Source: Hyphomonadaceae bacterium
GTDB taxonomy: Bacteria; Pseudomonadota; Alphaproteobacteria; Caulobacterales; Hyphomonadaceae
Reading direction: 5' to 3'
NCBI GenBank assembly: GCA_024742355.1
Contig: JANSYM010000001.1
Span: 310,001-374,000 of the forward strand
DNA length: 64,000 nucleotides
Part shown: one piece after another, positions 36,324 through 45,019 of the stretch
How the letters are laid out: each line of letters begins with the position of its first letter
Numbering within the stretch: the stretch's first letter is position 1
The notes under the pieces: model-generated
What the model saw: the letters and a program-made list of their open reading frames with translations, nothing else
Databases searched by the model: none
What the model was told of the DNA's origin: nothing
Translations under genes and position numbers: made by a program

Positions 36324-37649
36324 ATGACAGACCTTGTCCTTACCCGCGCGCGTGTCTTGCGCCTGGCCGTGCCGGTGATGCTGGCCCAGGCCGCAATCGC
36401 CGCGACGGGGGTCGTCGATACCGCCGTCATGGGCCTGTATGGCGACAAGTCTGACCTCGCCGCCGTGGCCATTGCCAGCGTCGCGTTCAGCTTCATCTAT
36501 TGGGGCTTTGGCTTCCTGCGCATGTCGACCACGGGACTGGTGGCACAAGCGCTCGGCCGTGACGACATGGCCGGTGCACGGGCGACGCTGCAGCGCGGTC
36601 TGCTGCTCGGGGCGGCCTTCGGAGTCTCAATCTTTGTCCTGTCGCCCGTGCTGCGCATGGGCGTGTTCGCACCATTCGGGGCCGAGCCGGATGTGGTCGA
36701 CCTGGCCGATGGCTATTTCGCCGCGCGGGTCTGGGGTGCCCCGGCCTTGCTGACCCAATATGCGATCACCGGCTGGCTGCTCGGCACCGGCCGGACCGGC
36801 GCGCTGCTGGCCATGCAGATTGTGATGAATGGTGTGAACATCGTGTTGGATGTGTGGTTCGTCGCCAGCCTTGGCTGGGGGCCGGCCGGGATTGGCGCCG
36901 GGACGGCGATTGCCGAATGGGTGTCGCTGGTGTTTGGCTTGGTGCTGATATGGCGCAGTCTGAAACGTGAGCCGGGCCTGCTCGACCGCGCGGCGCTGAT
37001 GGCGCTGTTCAATGCCAATCGCGACATCCTCATCCGCACCCTGGCTTTGCTCTTTGCCTTTGCCTGGTTCGTTCGTTCCGGCGCGCAGATGGGCACAGCG
37101 CAATTGGCCGGAAATGAAGTGCTGTTGCAGTTCATCACCGTCGCCGCCTTTGTCCTGGATGGGTTTGCCTTTGTCGCTGAAAAGGAGGTCGGCGAAGCCT
37201 ATGGCGCTCGCAGCGTGGATCGTCTGCGCCGCGCGATGCGCCTGACCAGCGAACTCGCTCTGGCCTTTGGGGTCGTGATCAGCCTGGCTTACCTGTTTGC
37301 CGGCGCGGAGATCATCCAGCGCTTTATCAGCGATCCGGAAGCGCGCGACGCGGCGCTGGCCTTCCTGCCATATTGCGCCGCGGTGCCTTTGATTGGCGTG
37401 GCGGCGTTCCAGCTCGACGGCTTCTTCCTCGGCGCCACACAGGGGCGGGCGATGCGCAATGCGGGCATCGTGGTGACAGTGGCCTATGTCGCGCTCGATC
37501 TGCTGCTGCGACCGCTGTGGGGCAATACCGGCGTGTGGCTGGCTTTTCTCGGCATGTATGTGCTGCGGGCGGGGGCGCTTGGCTATTACTTGCCGAGCCT
37601 CATGCGCGCGACGGCAGGTCCGCGCCCGCAGCCTCAGCCACGGAGCTGA
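36324..37649 (+). CDS. MATE family efflux transporter (DinF-like)
   Basis: A 441-residue protein with 12 hydrophobic helices in two six-helix halves. The N-terminal LAVPVMLAQAAIAATGVVDTAVMGLYG and the later LLGTGRTGALL match the DinF branch of MATE exporters, which expel drugs or metabolites in exchange for Na+ or H+. Divergent from amtB. The last 50 bases overlap the 3' end of pyrD on the opposite strand. Confidence 0.9.
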   Translation: MTDLVLTRARVLRLAVPVMLAQAAIAATGVVDTAVMGLYGDKSDLAAVAIASVAFSFIYWGFGFLRMSTTGLVAQALGRDDMAGARATLQRGLLLGAAFGVSIFVLSPVLRMGVFAPFGAEPDVVDLADGYFAARVWGAPALLTQYAITGWLLGTGRTGALLAMQIVMNGVNIVLDVWFVASLGWGPAGIGAGTAIAEWVSLVFGLVLIWRSLKREPGLLDRAALMALFNANRDILIRTLALLFAFAWFVRSGAQMGTAQLAGNEVLLQFITVAAFVLDGFAFVAEKEVGEAYGARSVDRLRRAMRLTSELALAFGVVISLAYLFAGAEIIQRFISDPEARDAALAFLPYCAAVPLIGVAAFQLDGFFLGATQGRAMRNAGIVVTVAYVALDLLLRPLWGNTGVWLAFLGMYVLRAGALGYYLPSLMRATAGPRPQPQPRS

Positions 37650-38688
37650 AGCCATCGGCGTGCAGGCGCTCGGCCAGGTCGGCATTGACTTTCGCCACCA
37701 GGCCGGGACCGTGAATGCTCAGTGCGGAATAGAGCTGCACAGCGTGGGCCCCGGCCCTGATCTTGGCATAGGCGTCGGCGCCGCTGCTGATCCCGCCACA
37801 GCCGATCAGGTCGAAGTCTCCGAACAGCTCGCTCGCGACGTCTTTCAGGACCCGCGTCGACTTTTCCATCAGCGGCGCACCAGACAGGCCGCCGCTCTCG
37901 CTGGCATGTGCGCTGCGCAGACTGGCCGGGCGATCGAGCGTGGTGTTCGAGACAATCAGGCCGGAGAGCCAGGCACCTTCGCCGCGAACGGTGTCGACAA
38001 TGTCGGCCAGCGCCGCGTCGTCCAGGTCGGGCGCGATTTTCAGGAAGGCAGGTTTCTCAGCGCCCGCGTCGGCCCTGGCCGCAGAGCAGGCCGCGCCACA
38101 CCGCGTCAGCAATTCCTGCAAAGCCGCCTTGCCCTGCAAGCCGCGCAAGCCCGGTGTGTTCGGGCTGGAAATGTTGATCGTCAGGTAGCTGCCATATGGA
38201 TAGACCGCCGCGATGCCGGTCTCATAATCGGCGATGAAATCATCGCTGGTCTTGTTAGCCCCGACATTGGCGCCGACCGGACAGTCCGGGCGCGGCGGCG
38301 CGCGGCGCAGGCGCCGGACAAAATAGTCGAGCCCGTGATTGTTGAACCCCATGCGATTGATGACGCCGTCATCTTCGGTGAGGCGAAACAGGCGGGGCTT
38401 GGGATTACCGGGTTGCGGTTTCGGCGTGACGGTGCCGCATTCAAGAAACCCGAACCCAAATCGCGCCATGGCGCTGTGAACGTCCGCATTCTTGTCGAAC
38501 CCGGCAGCGAGGCCAACCGGGTTTGCGAGATGAAGGCCTGACTTTGGGAGTTCGACCGGGATGCCCCAACGGTCTGGGGAGATTTTCGGCAAACCTATGC
38601 CAAGCTTCAACCCGCTTATGGTCGCCGAATGCGCCGCTTCCGGCGACAGCTTCTTCACCAAAGGCAGGGCGAGGTCCGGCAGGCTCAT
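37600..38688 (-). CDS. pyrD: Dihydroorotate dehydrogenase (quinone)
   Basis: A 362-residue class 2 enzyme that oxidises dihydroorotate to orotate at the inner membrane using ubiquinone, in pyrimidine synthesis. FMN-site motifs NPVGLAAGFDKNAD, GFGFLECGTVTPKPQPGNPKPR and NRMGFNNHG, INISSPNTPGLRGLQ and LIGCGGISSGADAYAKI are typical. The catalytic Ser is in VSNTT-adjacent NISSPN. The N-terminal helix that tunnels quinone is present. Coupled to the upstream DUF952 gene by an ATGA overlap. The 3' end overlaps the convergent MATE gene by 50 bases. Confidence 0.96.
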   Translation of the reverse strand: MSLPDLALPLVKKLSPEAAHSATISGLKLGIGLPKISPDRWGIPVELPKSGLHLANPVGLAAGFDKNADVHSAMARFGFGFLECGTVTPKPQPGNPKPRLFRLTEDDGVINRMGFNNHGLDYFVRRLRRAPPRPDCPVGANVGANKTSDDFIADYETGIAAVYPYGSYLTINISSPNTPGLRGLQGKAALQELLTRCGAACSAARADAGAEKPAFLKIAPDLDDAALADIVDTVRGEGAWLSGLIVSNTTLDRPASLRSAHASESGGLSGAPLMEKSTRVLKDVASELFGDFDLIGCGGISSGADAYAKIRAGAHAVQLYSALSIHGPGLVAKVNADLAERLHADGFSSVAEAAGADLPSRA

Positions 38689-39044
38689 GTGTCGATATCG
38701 CCTGGCAATTGTGGGATGCCGTCACCGTCGAGACCCAGGGTCCAGACCCGATTTGCGGCACCGATATTTAGCCGCGCATAAAGATGCGGGAACAGGTCAC
38801 CGCCGCGGCTTTCTTCCCAGCGGATGGGAATGCCCATCTCTTCGACAATGTATTCCAGCAGGCGCACATGCTTGGCCCCGGGATAATGCAGGCGCAGCGT
38901 CTCGTGCACTTGTTGGCGGGTGGAGAGATGGACATAGCCATCGCCTTCGTCGAGCGCGGTTTGAGAATAGCCGAGCTCTTCCGCCACCGCCCAATCCTGG
39001 GCGCTGAGAATTTTGTAGATACGGGTTCGTTGCAGCATCACCAT
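38685..39044 (-). CDS. DUF952 domain-containing protein
   Basis: A 119-residue DUF952 protein of unknown function. RIYKILSAQDWAVAEELG, DGYVHLSTRQQVHET and FPHLYARLNI match the family; the invariant HLS and HLY His residues suggest an enzyme. ATG 39044 fits, with GAGGTG upstream; the reading frame extends upstream without conservation. The gene and pyrD form a two-gene operon. Confidence 0.85.
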   Translation of the reverse strand: MVMLQRTRIYKILSAQDWAVAEELGYSQTALDEGDGYVHLSTRQQVHETLRLHYPGAKHVRLLEYIVEEMGIPIRWEESRGGDLFPHLYARLNIGAANRVWTLGLDGDGIPQLPGDIDT

Positions 39045-39166
39045 GTCCGCGTGTTCACCTCTTTTTGGGCCGGAATGCAAGACAATTGGGCCGCTGAATT
39101 GATGAGACAATAGTCCTATGGTAAGAATCCTCGCGTCGTTCACCACCCTGATTGAGGCCAACGACC

Positions 39167-39769
39167 ATGCAACATGGGGACATCTGGCGCGGCATTGACC
39201 TGCTGGCGCAGCGTCACGGACTGTCGACGTCCGGGCTGGCCAAACTTGCTGGGCTGGATGCGACCGCGTTCAACAAATCCAAACGCCTGCCCAGGGATGG
39301 CCGTCCGCGCTGGCCATCGACCGAGAGCATTTCGCGGGTGCTGATGGCGGTCGGCAGCGATTTCGACGAGTTCGCTGCATTGGTGACCGGGCGTGGCGGG
39401 ATTGGTGTGCCGCTGGTGCGTCAATCAGATATGGATCAGGCTGACACGCTGGACCTGGGGTCTGCGGATGAGACGCGGTTGCCGGGTGATGAGCCTGACG
39501 AGGCCTGGTTTGTCCTCGAAATCGACACGCCGGATCTGGCGCCTTTCTATCATGTCGGCGAGCGGCTGGTCATCGGTCACGGTGCGCCCTTGCGCGAGGG
39601 CGACCGCGTCATCGTCAAACCCACGCATGGCGGCGCTCTGACGGGCACGCTGGTGCAGGCGACGCGCGACCAGATCCACGTACAGACTGCCGGGAACCCG
39701 AATGAAGTCCGGTTCTTTGAGCGCGCGAAGACTGACCTGATCGCGCGCATTCTGTGGGTCAGCCCGTAG
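39167..39769 (+). CDS. Helix-turn-helix / S24-like repressor
   Basis: A 200-residue protein with an N-terminal HTH resembling XRE repressors (IDLLAQRHGLSTSGLAKLAGLDATAFNKS) and a C-terminal S24/LexA-like peptidase-type domain (DEAWFVLEIDTPDLAPFYHVGERLVIGHGAPLREGDRVIVKP). In phage-type repressors the S24 domain self-cleaves; the Ser/Lys pair is not obvious here. No prophage gene is nearby, so it is a chromosomal regulator. Divergent from the DUF952-pyrD operon. GAGG nine bases upstream supports ATG 39167 over the earlier TTG. Confidence 0.82.
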   Translation: MQHGDIWRGIDLLAQRHGLSTSGLAKLAGLDATAFNKSKRLPRDGRPRWPSTESISRVLMAVGSDFDEFAALVTGRGGIGVPLVRQSDMDQADTLDLGSADETRLPGDEPDEAWFVLEIDTPDLAPFYHVGERLVIGHGAPLREGDRVIVKPTHGGALTGTLVQATRDQIHVQTAGNPNEVRFFERAKTDLIARILWVSP

Positions 39770-39856
39770 CAGAGCCAGTCAGCGGATTGAAAATCCTCAA
39801 ATCTTTTGACCAATGGGCTTGCGCCCTAGGGCGGTCTTGTGGAAGGACTGCGCGTC

Positions 39857-40759
39857 ATGGATTGGGATAAGCTGAAGTCTTTTCACGCTGCAGCAGAAGC
39901 GGGCAGTCTGACCGCCGCCGGTGAGCGGCTGGGGATTTCGCAATCGGCTGTCTCTCGTCAGATCGCCGCCCTGGAAGAGCAATTGGGTGTGTCCCTGTTT
40001 CAGCGCCATGCGCGCGGCCTGGTCCTGACCGATGCCGGTCACACGCTGCACCGTTCCACAGTCGACATGGCGACGGCTGCGCAAGGCGCGAGCGCAGCGC
40101 TGAAAGACCAGCAGGATGTCGCGCAAGGCGAGCTGATCGTCACCGCGCCGGTGGCGTTCGGATCGACCTGGCTGGTCCCGCGCCTTGGGGAGTTTGTCAC
40201 ACAGAACCCTGAAATGCGCATCGATCTGCGCCTCGATGATGGCGAACATTATGACTTGCTGAAACTGGAAGCTGAATGTGCGATCCGCTTGTGGGCCGCT
40301 GACAAGGCCGACCTCATTCAGCGCAAGCTGGCGACGGTGGCGACCAATCTCTATGCCTCGCCCGAATATATCAAACAGCATGGCATGCCGCGCACGCCGC
40401 AGGATCTCGATAATCACCGGATCATTGCCTATGGCGCGGCCGACAGTCCGATCACAGCGATGAGTTTTGCCGAACGGGTCGGGCGCGATGATGCCGGGCC
40501 GCGTAAAGCCGCGCTGACGGTGAACAATGTCTCGGCCATGTTGCGCGCCGCTGAAGCCGGGCTGGGGATTGCCGACTTGCCGGACTATATGGCGAGCGCC
40601 GTGCCGCGGCTGGTTCGGGTCCTGGAGGATCATACCGGACCGAGCTTTGATCTCTACTTCATCTATCCAAGCGACCTGAAACGTTCCAAGCGCATTGGCG
40701 CCTTCCGGGACTTCCTGACTGGCCAGGTTGAGGCCTTCCGATCGTCACCTTTGCGGTAG
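39857..40759 (+). CDS. LysR family transcriptional regulator
   Basis: A 300-residue LysR regulator: N-terminal winged HTH (FHAAAEAGSLTAAGERLGISQSAVSRQIAALEEQLG) and an effector-binding periplasmic-binding-protein-like domain. AAGGA upstream of ATG 39857 (MDWDKLKSF) decides the start; a GTG at 39839 is less likely. The target is not obvious because no divergent gene abuts it on the left. The candidate small RNA downstream is separately structured. Effector unknown. Confidence 0.92.
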   Translation: MDWDKLKSFHAAAEAGSLTAAGERLGISQSAVSRQIAALEEQLGVSLFQRHARGLVLTDAGHTLHRSTVDMATAAQGASAALKDQQDVAQGELIVTAPVAFGSTWLVPRLGEFVTQNPEMRIDLRLDDGEHYDLLKLEAECAIRLWAADKADLIQRKLATVATNLYASPEYIKQHGMPRTPQDLDNHRIIAYGAADSPITAMSFAERVGRDDAGPRKAALTVNNVSAMLRAAEAGLGIADLPDYMASAVPRLVRVLEDHTGPSFDLYFIYPSDLKRSKRIGAFRDFLTGQVEAFRSSPLR

Positions 40760-40782
40760 CGAATATTAGTTTTGTGTAATGT

Positions 40783-40848
40783 ATGCAAAATTGCATGCGG
40801 CATTTGCGGACATGCATGTTGCATTTACAACCAAAGAGCCCATATACC
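40783..40848 (+). promoter_or_regulatory. Candidate promoter and TGCAT-rich operator before the small RNA
   Basis: TTGCAT (40819-40824) and TATACC (40843-40848) with an 18-base gap make a possible promoter. Overlapping it are inverted repeats ATGCAA/TTGCAT (40783-40788/40791-40796) and the palindrome ACATGCATGT (40810-40819), all built on TGCAT. A regulator could bind here, e.g. the upstream LysR protein. Confidence 0.35.
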
Positions 40849-40854
40849 CCCCGT

Positions 40855-40961
40855 GTTGAGGTTCCGGACACGACCCGATCATTCCTCCGATTGGGTGTTT
40901 CCTCCCCCAGACGGAACCAAACTCCAAGGCCTGGCTGCGTATCGCGCCGGGCCTTTTTCTT
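40855..40961 (+). ncRNA. Candidate small RNA exposing two CCUCC motifs
   Basis: No open frame with coding character lies here. The DNA forms an ordered set of stems. P1 pairs GGTTCCG (40860-40866) with CGGAACC (40912-40918). P2 inside it pairs ACCCGAT (40873-40879) with ATTGGGT (40890-40896) and holds a 10-base loop containing CCTCC. Between P2 and the P1 closing strand an unpaired CCTCCCCC tract (40901-40908) remains. A Rho-independent terminator follows. Exposed CCUCC tracts are how several known alphaproteobacterial trans-acting small RNAs contact ribosome binding sites. Start and expression are inferred; a promoter-like pair lies just upstream. Confidence 0.55.
40926..40961 (+). terminator. 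Rho-independent terminator of the candidate small RNA
   Basis: AAGGCCTGGC (40926-40935) pairs with GCCGGGCCTT (40946-40955), ten pairs including one G-U, followed by TTTTTCTT. The T tract overlaps the stop codon of the convergent TadG-like gene, so it may act on both strands. Confidence 0.85.
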
Positions 40962-42825
40962 ATTTGGAGATCCGGACCAGCGTGGTCAGCAAAGAGCTGA
41001 ACGCGATGCCAATTTCGCCGGACGAGATATTGTAGAAATCCGCTTCAGAGCTCGCGCACTGTTTGAGATTGGAGATCGCGGTTGAATCATTGATATCGAC
41101 GGCGATCGTATAGAGCTGGATGCCATATTGAGTTTTCATCTGCTCGCAGGAATCGAGCATCAGATTGTCGAGCGCCGTCTTGTCGAGCCGTTGGATGTCC
41201 GGGTGGCGCCAGCAACCGACACTGTCATCATGGTCTTCGGGATGACCAACGTCATAAGACTGTTCGGTGCGACTGGTGCAGCCATAATAGCCTTCAAAAT
41301 TGCGCGGCGCGACATTCACCCCGTCCGTCAGCAGCACGGCGATCTTGATGACTTCCGGGTCGTCCCAGGCGGATGGTTCGGAATCGGTCGGATAGGAAAA
41401 GAAGGTCGTCCAGTCGGTGCGTGGTGACAGGGTGCGCAAACCCCACATCAGGCCGATATCGGTGTGCGTGCCGCCTGGCGCGGGGTACATTTGCTTCAGC
41501 TTGTTGACCACTTGCGCGCGATTGGACGAGGCTGCGAGCATCGGCGACGGGCAGTTCATGTTCGGTCCATTGATCGCCTTCTGACGATCCCAGGGGAAGA
41601 TGTCGGAACTGCCAGAATCGGTTGGGCGGTAATCGCAAATCTTCCCGCCATCGTTCAGATAAGCAAACTCGTTCGGGTCTGAGATGCAGGGTTCGATATA
41701 GCCATTGGAATCGGTCCAGCCATTGCTGTGATAATAATTGTACTGGTACTGGGCCGAGTAATCCGGGCGAGTGCCGGCGCGGACGGCTTTCGGCTGGTAA
41801 TTGTTCGCCGCGCCGCCAGACCACCAGGGATCTGCGCGCAGCTGTGTCGTGTCGGTGACGCGGCAATTATAAGAGCAGTTCTGGCGATTGTACCAATAGG
41901 GCTCGAGCTTGGGCGGGACGATGGCGAGCGGCCATTTATGCGCCGGAAAGGCATCGGTCAGCGGCGTCTTCACGGTGCCGGTCAGGCTGACCTCGCGCTC
42001 GCCTGCGGCGGCGCGCACACAGCCGCGCCAGGTGGTGGGGGCAAACAGGTCGTCGGCATCGCTCTGCCGGGTCAGGGTTTGCCCCGTGAACGGGTTTTGC
42101 GTGTGACGCCAGGGATGCACGGCCGGCGCCGCCGGGACCGTACGCGAGCCATAGGCAGGTGGCAGCGTGCCGCTGGTCGGGGTCGAGTCCGGGGTCGCAA
42201 TCGGCTCCGCCATGATGTTTACCGTCGTCGCCCAGGGCACAACCGAGATCTTGATATCTTCATGGCCATAGCGTTCGAACAGCGTGTCGGAGAAGTTCAC
42301 CGCCGCCTCGCGCATCAGGTTCATGCGGTTGGAGCGGAACATGGACGTGGAATTGTCGAGGATAAGCGCGATCTCGAGGCGCTTATTGCCGCCAATCGCC
42401 GCCTGCGCCGTGGCGCCGATCGTGGTCGTGTTGCGATTGAGGATGCCGCCAAAGAAATTCTTCATGACGCTGGTCGCGGTGGCGTCAACAGTGCCGCCAA
42501 CCTCGTCGAATGTGAAGGAGATGGTCGGCTGCGTGTCACCGAGGCCGAATTCCAGGTGATTGCGCTGAAAGATGCGATTGCCGGCCTGGCGCGCTGCGTC
42601 TTCGCGCTCCGACGGGGTCAGCGACGGATCGGCATAATATTCCTTGGCCGCCATCAGGACCGCCGCATCAATCGAGTGTTGCAGCTGGTTCTTATTGTTG
42701 AAGGCGCGCTGTCCATCGACGGAAAACCCGATCACGGCGGTCACCGGAACCAGGAACAGCCCGAACATCATCAGCGTATTGCCGCCCGTGTGTCGAAGGA
42801 ATGAGTTTAACGCCCGCATGCGCAA
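40960..42825 (-). CDS. TadG-like pilus assembly protein with von Willebrand factor A domain
   Basis: A 621-residue protein. The N-terminus has a single helix in a TadE/TadG-like prepilin context (GNTLMMFGLFLVPVTAVIGFSVDGQRAFNNKNQLQHSIDAA). A VWA domain starts at EIALILDNSTSM, which carries the DxSxS metal site. About 270 residues rich in Asn, Trp, Tyr and Cys (including WRGCV and an Asn/Tyr-rich region) are inserted before the rest of the VWA fold (VLLTDGVN). This layout is usual for TadG-related proteins. It is presumably an envelope-anchored part of a Flp/Tad system, but no other tad gene is nearby. An ATG at 42819 is an alternative start. Confidence 0.83.
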   Translation of the reverse strand: MRMRALNSFLRHTGGNTLMMFGLFLVPVTAVIGFSVDGQRAFNNKNQLQHSIDAAVLMAAKEYYADPSLTPSEREDAARQAGNRIFQRNHLEFGLGDTQPTISFTFDEVGGTVDATATSVMKNFFGGILNRNTTTIGATAQAAIGGNKRLEIALILDNSTSMFRSNRMNLMREAAVNFSDTLFERYGHEDIKISVVPWATTVNIMAEPIATPDSTPTSGTLPPAYGSRTVPAAPAVHPWRHTQNPFTGQTLTRQSDADDLFAPTTWRGCVRAAAGEREVSLTGTVKTPLTDAFPAHKWPLAIVPPKLEPYWYNRQNCSYNCRVTDTTQLRADPWWSGGAANNYQPKAVRAGTRPDYSAQYQYNYYHSNGWTDSNGYIEPCISDPNEFAYLNDGGKICDYRPTDSGSSDIFPWDRQKAINGPNMNCPSPMLAASSNRAQVVNKLKQMYPAPGGTHTDIGLMWGLRTLSPRTDWTTFFSYPTDSEPSAWDDPEVIKIAVLLTDGVNVAPRNFEGYYGCTSRTEQSYDVGHPEDHDDSVGCWRHPDIQRLDKTALDNLMLDSCEQMKTQYGIQLYTIAVDINDSTAISNLKQCASSEADFYNISSGEIGIAFSSLLTTLVRISK

Positions 42826-42908
42826 GAGGCTAGAATTGCGGGGTCAAGGCGCCGCTAAAGTGAAAGTTTCAATTTCACCGACCGTCTGAACCGATCATCG
42901 ACCATACT

Positions 42909-43784
42909 CTAGAACGGCACGCCATCATCGGCGTCGCCATCGTCGCCGGGCGCGAGGCCGGCAAAATCGAACACGCGTTGATCGTGCAAATGGCTCGGGC
43001 GTACCGTGGCCAGCGCATGCGCCATGACCTGGCGTACGCCGGGTTTGCGGGTCTCCCAATCGTCGAGCAGCTGCTTCATCGCCACGCGCTGCAAGCCATC
43101 CTGCGACCCGCAGAGATTGCAGGGGATGATCGGAAATTCCATCGCCTGCGAGAACTTTTTCAGGTCCGCTTCGGCGCAGGTGATGAGCGGGCGCAGCACC
43201 ATCACGTCGCCTTCATCATTGAGCAGTTTGGGCGGCATCGCGGCGAGCCGTCCGCCATGCACGAAATTCATCATGAAGGTTTCAAGCGCGTCATCGCGGT
43301 GGTGGCCGAGCACGATGGCGTCACAGCCTTCTTCGCGGGCGATCCGATAGAGAATACCGCGTCGCAGGCGCGAGCACAGCGCGCAGAAGGTCTGCGTGTC
43401 GGGGATCTTGTCGGTGACGATGGAATAGGTGTCTTCGGTCTCGATCCGGTAATCGACGCCGACCTTGTCCAACCATTCGGGCAGGACATGTTTGGGAAAG
43501 CCCGGCTGGCCCTGGTCGAGATTGCAAGCGAGCAGGTCCACCGGCAGCGCGCCTTGCCATTGCAGGTCCATCAGTACGCTGAGCAGGCCATAACTGTCCT
43601 TGCCGCCGGACAGACAGACCAGCCATTTCGGGCGCTTGTCGGCCTGGCGGTCAATCAGCCCATACTGGTCAATGACCTGTAGGGCATTGCGTGCGAGCCG
43701 TTTGCGCAGCTTCTTGAAGCTGACGGATTTCGGCACGTCGGCAAAGATGGGCGGGACGGTGGAGAAGGTCGCTGTATCGGCCAT
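42909..43784 (-). CDS. ttcA: tRNA 2-thiocytidine biosynthesis protein TtcA
   Basis: A 291-residue thiolase that inserts sulfur at C32 of certain tRNAs, using ATP and a 4Fe-4S cluster. SGGKDS at residues 59-64 is the PP-loop; [13 protein letters not shown] carries two cluster Cys and a third is in [13 protein letters not shown]. Length and architecture are normal. It follows a small inverted repeat at 42860-42878 upstream of the TadG-like gene. Cytosolic tRNA modification fits with other such genes in the window. Confidence 0.95.
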   Translation of the reverse strand: MADTATFSTVPPIFADVPKSVSFKKLRKRLARNALQVIDQYGLIDRQADKRPKWLVCLSGGKDSYGLLSVLMDLQWQGALPVDLLACNLDQGQPGFPKHVLPEWLDKVGVDYRIETEDTYSIVTDKIPDTQTFCALCSRLRRGILYRIAREEGCDAIVLGHHRDDALETFMMNFVHGGRLAAMPPKLLNDEGDVMVLRPLITCAEADLKKFSQAMEFPIIPCNLCGSQDGLQRVAMKQLLDDWETRKPGVRQVMAHALATVRPSHLHDQRVFDFAGLAPGDDGDADDGVPF

Positions 43785-43854
43785 GCCGCCGCCTATGCCA
43801 TGAGCAGGCGCGGCGATCTAGAGCGTGAAGGCGGTTCCTGGTGAAACGAGGCGG

Positions 43855-44355
43855 CTAGGCGGCCTTGCGTCCGAGGCCGAAGAAGCCGCGTGATTTTTTC
43901 GCAGACTTGCGGTTCAGCTTTTTGACCGATGCTGATGATTTCGGCGTGTTCAGGCCGTAATATTCCCTGGCGCTCATCCAGCCAGTCTTCAGCGACGTGT
44001 GGTTGGGCGCATCCTCTGAGCTGCGGGGTTTCAGCATATTGTTCAGCTTGGGCCGGTATTTGCGGATCAGGTCTTCTTCGATCTTCTGGCGCTTGTTCTC
44101 GGAGCGAATGCACAAATAGTGGCGCTCGGACGCGCCTTTCTTGCGCGCCTCTTCCCAGCGCTCATGCCCTTCCAGGCGCCCCTGCAGATTGGAGGCCTTG
44201 CCAATATAGATCGGCTTGAGGAAGAAAAATGCCGTGCGGCGGACCATCACATAGATGCCGCCGGCATCTGGCAGCGCCTCGATGGTCTTGGTGATTTTGA
44301 AGCGATAGCGACGGCTGCTCTCGCCGCGCCAGACATGCCAGCCATAAGGGATCAT
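43855..44355 (-). CDS. GIY-YIG nuclease family protein
   Basis: A 166-residue protein with a GIY-YIG core: GGIYVMVRR and YIGKASNLQGRLEGHERWEE, with Arg and later Glu consistent with the catalytic set. It is a stand-alone small GIY-YIG protein, not UvrC. The C-terminus is strongly basic (KKLNRKSAKKSRG), suggesting nucleic acid binding. GGAG eight bases before ATG 44355 beats the TTG at 44367. It lies 35 bases downstream of rnhB on the same strand, so the two may be co-transcribed. Substrate unknown. Confidence 0.82.
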   Translation of the reverse strand: MIPYGWHVWRGESSRRYRFKITKTIEALPDAGGIYVMVRRTAFFFLKPIYIGKASNLQGRLEGHERWEEARKKGASERHYLCIRSENKRQKIEEDLIRKYRPKLNNMLKPRSSEDAPNHTSLKTGWMSAREYYGLNTPKSSASVKKLNRKSAKKSRGFFGLGRKAA

Positions 44356-44390
44356 GGAGGTCTCCAACCATTAAGGGTTAATAAAAACGC

Positions 44391-44984
44391 CTAATTGGTT
44401 AAGGTTTCGCTAAGCATTGCCCGGCGCACCGGGGCAAAACTGGTGCGGTGAATGGGGCAGGGGCCGAGTGTGCACAGCGCCTCGGCATGCGCGGCGGTGC
44501 CATAGCCCTTGTGACCGCTGAAACCATAACCGGGATACGTGGCGCAAAAGCCTTCCATCAAGCGATCGCGTTCGGTCTTGGCGAGGATCGAAGCAGCTGA
44601 GATGGCCGGCTCTTTCAAATCGCCCTTGATGATCGCTTCCGCTGGTGCTGGCAGCTCTCTGGGCAGGGCGTTGCCATCGATCAGGATTCGCGTCGGCGTA
44701 ATCCCAAGACCGGCTATCGCGCGCTGCATGGCCAGGAAGGTTGCTTCGCGAATGTTCAGCTGGTCAATCTCGTCCGGCTCGGCATGGGCGACGCTCCAGT
44801 ACGCAACGTTCGCCTTGATCTCAGGTTCCAGTGCGAACCGCTTCTTTTCGCTGATCTTTTTCGAATCGGTCAGGCCAGCAATCGGGCGGGCGGGGTCGAG
44901 GATCACGGCTGCCGCAGTCACGGGACCAGCCCAGGGGCCACGCCCGGCCTCGTCTACACCGCAGATCAGGTCTATGTGTGTCAT
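44391..44984 (-). CDS. rnhB: Ribonuclease HII
   Basis: A 197-residue RNase HII, which cleaves RNA in RNA-DNA hybrids and single ribonucleotides in DNA. The active-site motif [10 protein letters not shown] (Asp11, Glu12) and the later Asp residues in [10 protein letters not shown] and [17 protein letters not shown] are present. ATG 44984 begins [14 protein letters not shown]; a TTG at 44999 is an unneeded extension. It lies head-to-head with the qor gene (35 bases apart). Confidence 0.95.
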   Translation of the reverse strand: MTHIDLICGVDEAGRGPWAGPVTAAAVILDPARPIAGLTDSKKISEKKRFALEPEIKANVAYWSVAHAEPDEIDQLNIREATFLAMQRAIAGLGITPTRILIDGNALPRELPAPAEAIIKGDLKEPAISAASILAKTERDRLMEGFCATYPGYGFSGHKGYGTAAHAEALCTLGPCPIHRTSFAPVRRAMLSETLTN

Positions 44985-45019
44985 CAGACGATACAACAAT
45001 GATTCTGGAAGGCGGGGCT

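Noticed and set aside
36627-37685. 352-codon minus-strand open frame
   Set aside because: Antisense to the MATE transporter, with a His/Gln-rich shadow product.
39167-39769. S24-type repressor as part of a prophage
   Set aside because: Neighbours are pyrD, DUF952 and a LysR gene; no integrase or phage structural gene lies near.
43855-44355. GIY-YIG protein as UvrC
   Set aside because: It is far too short and lacks the UvrC helix-hairpin-helix and second nuclease domains.
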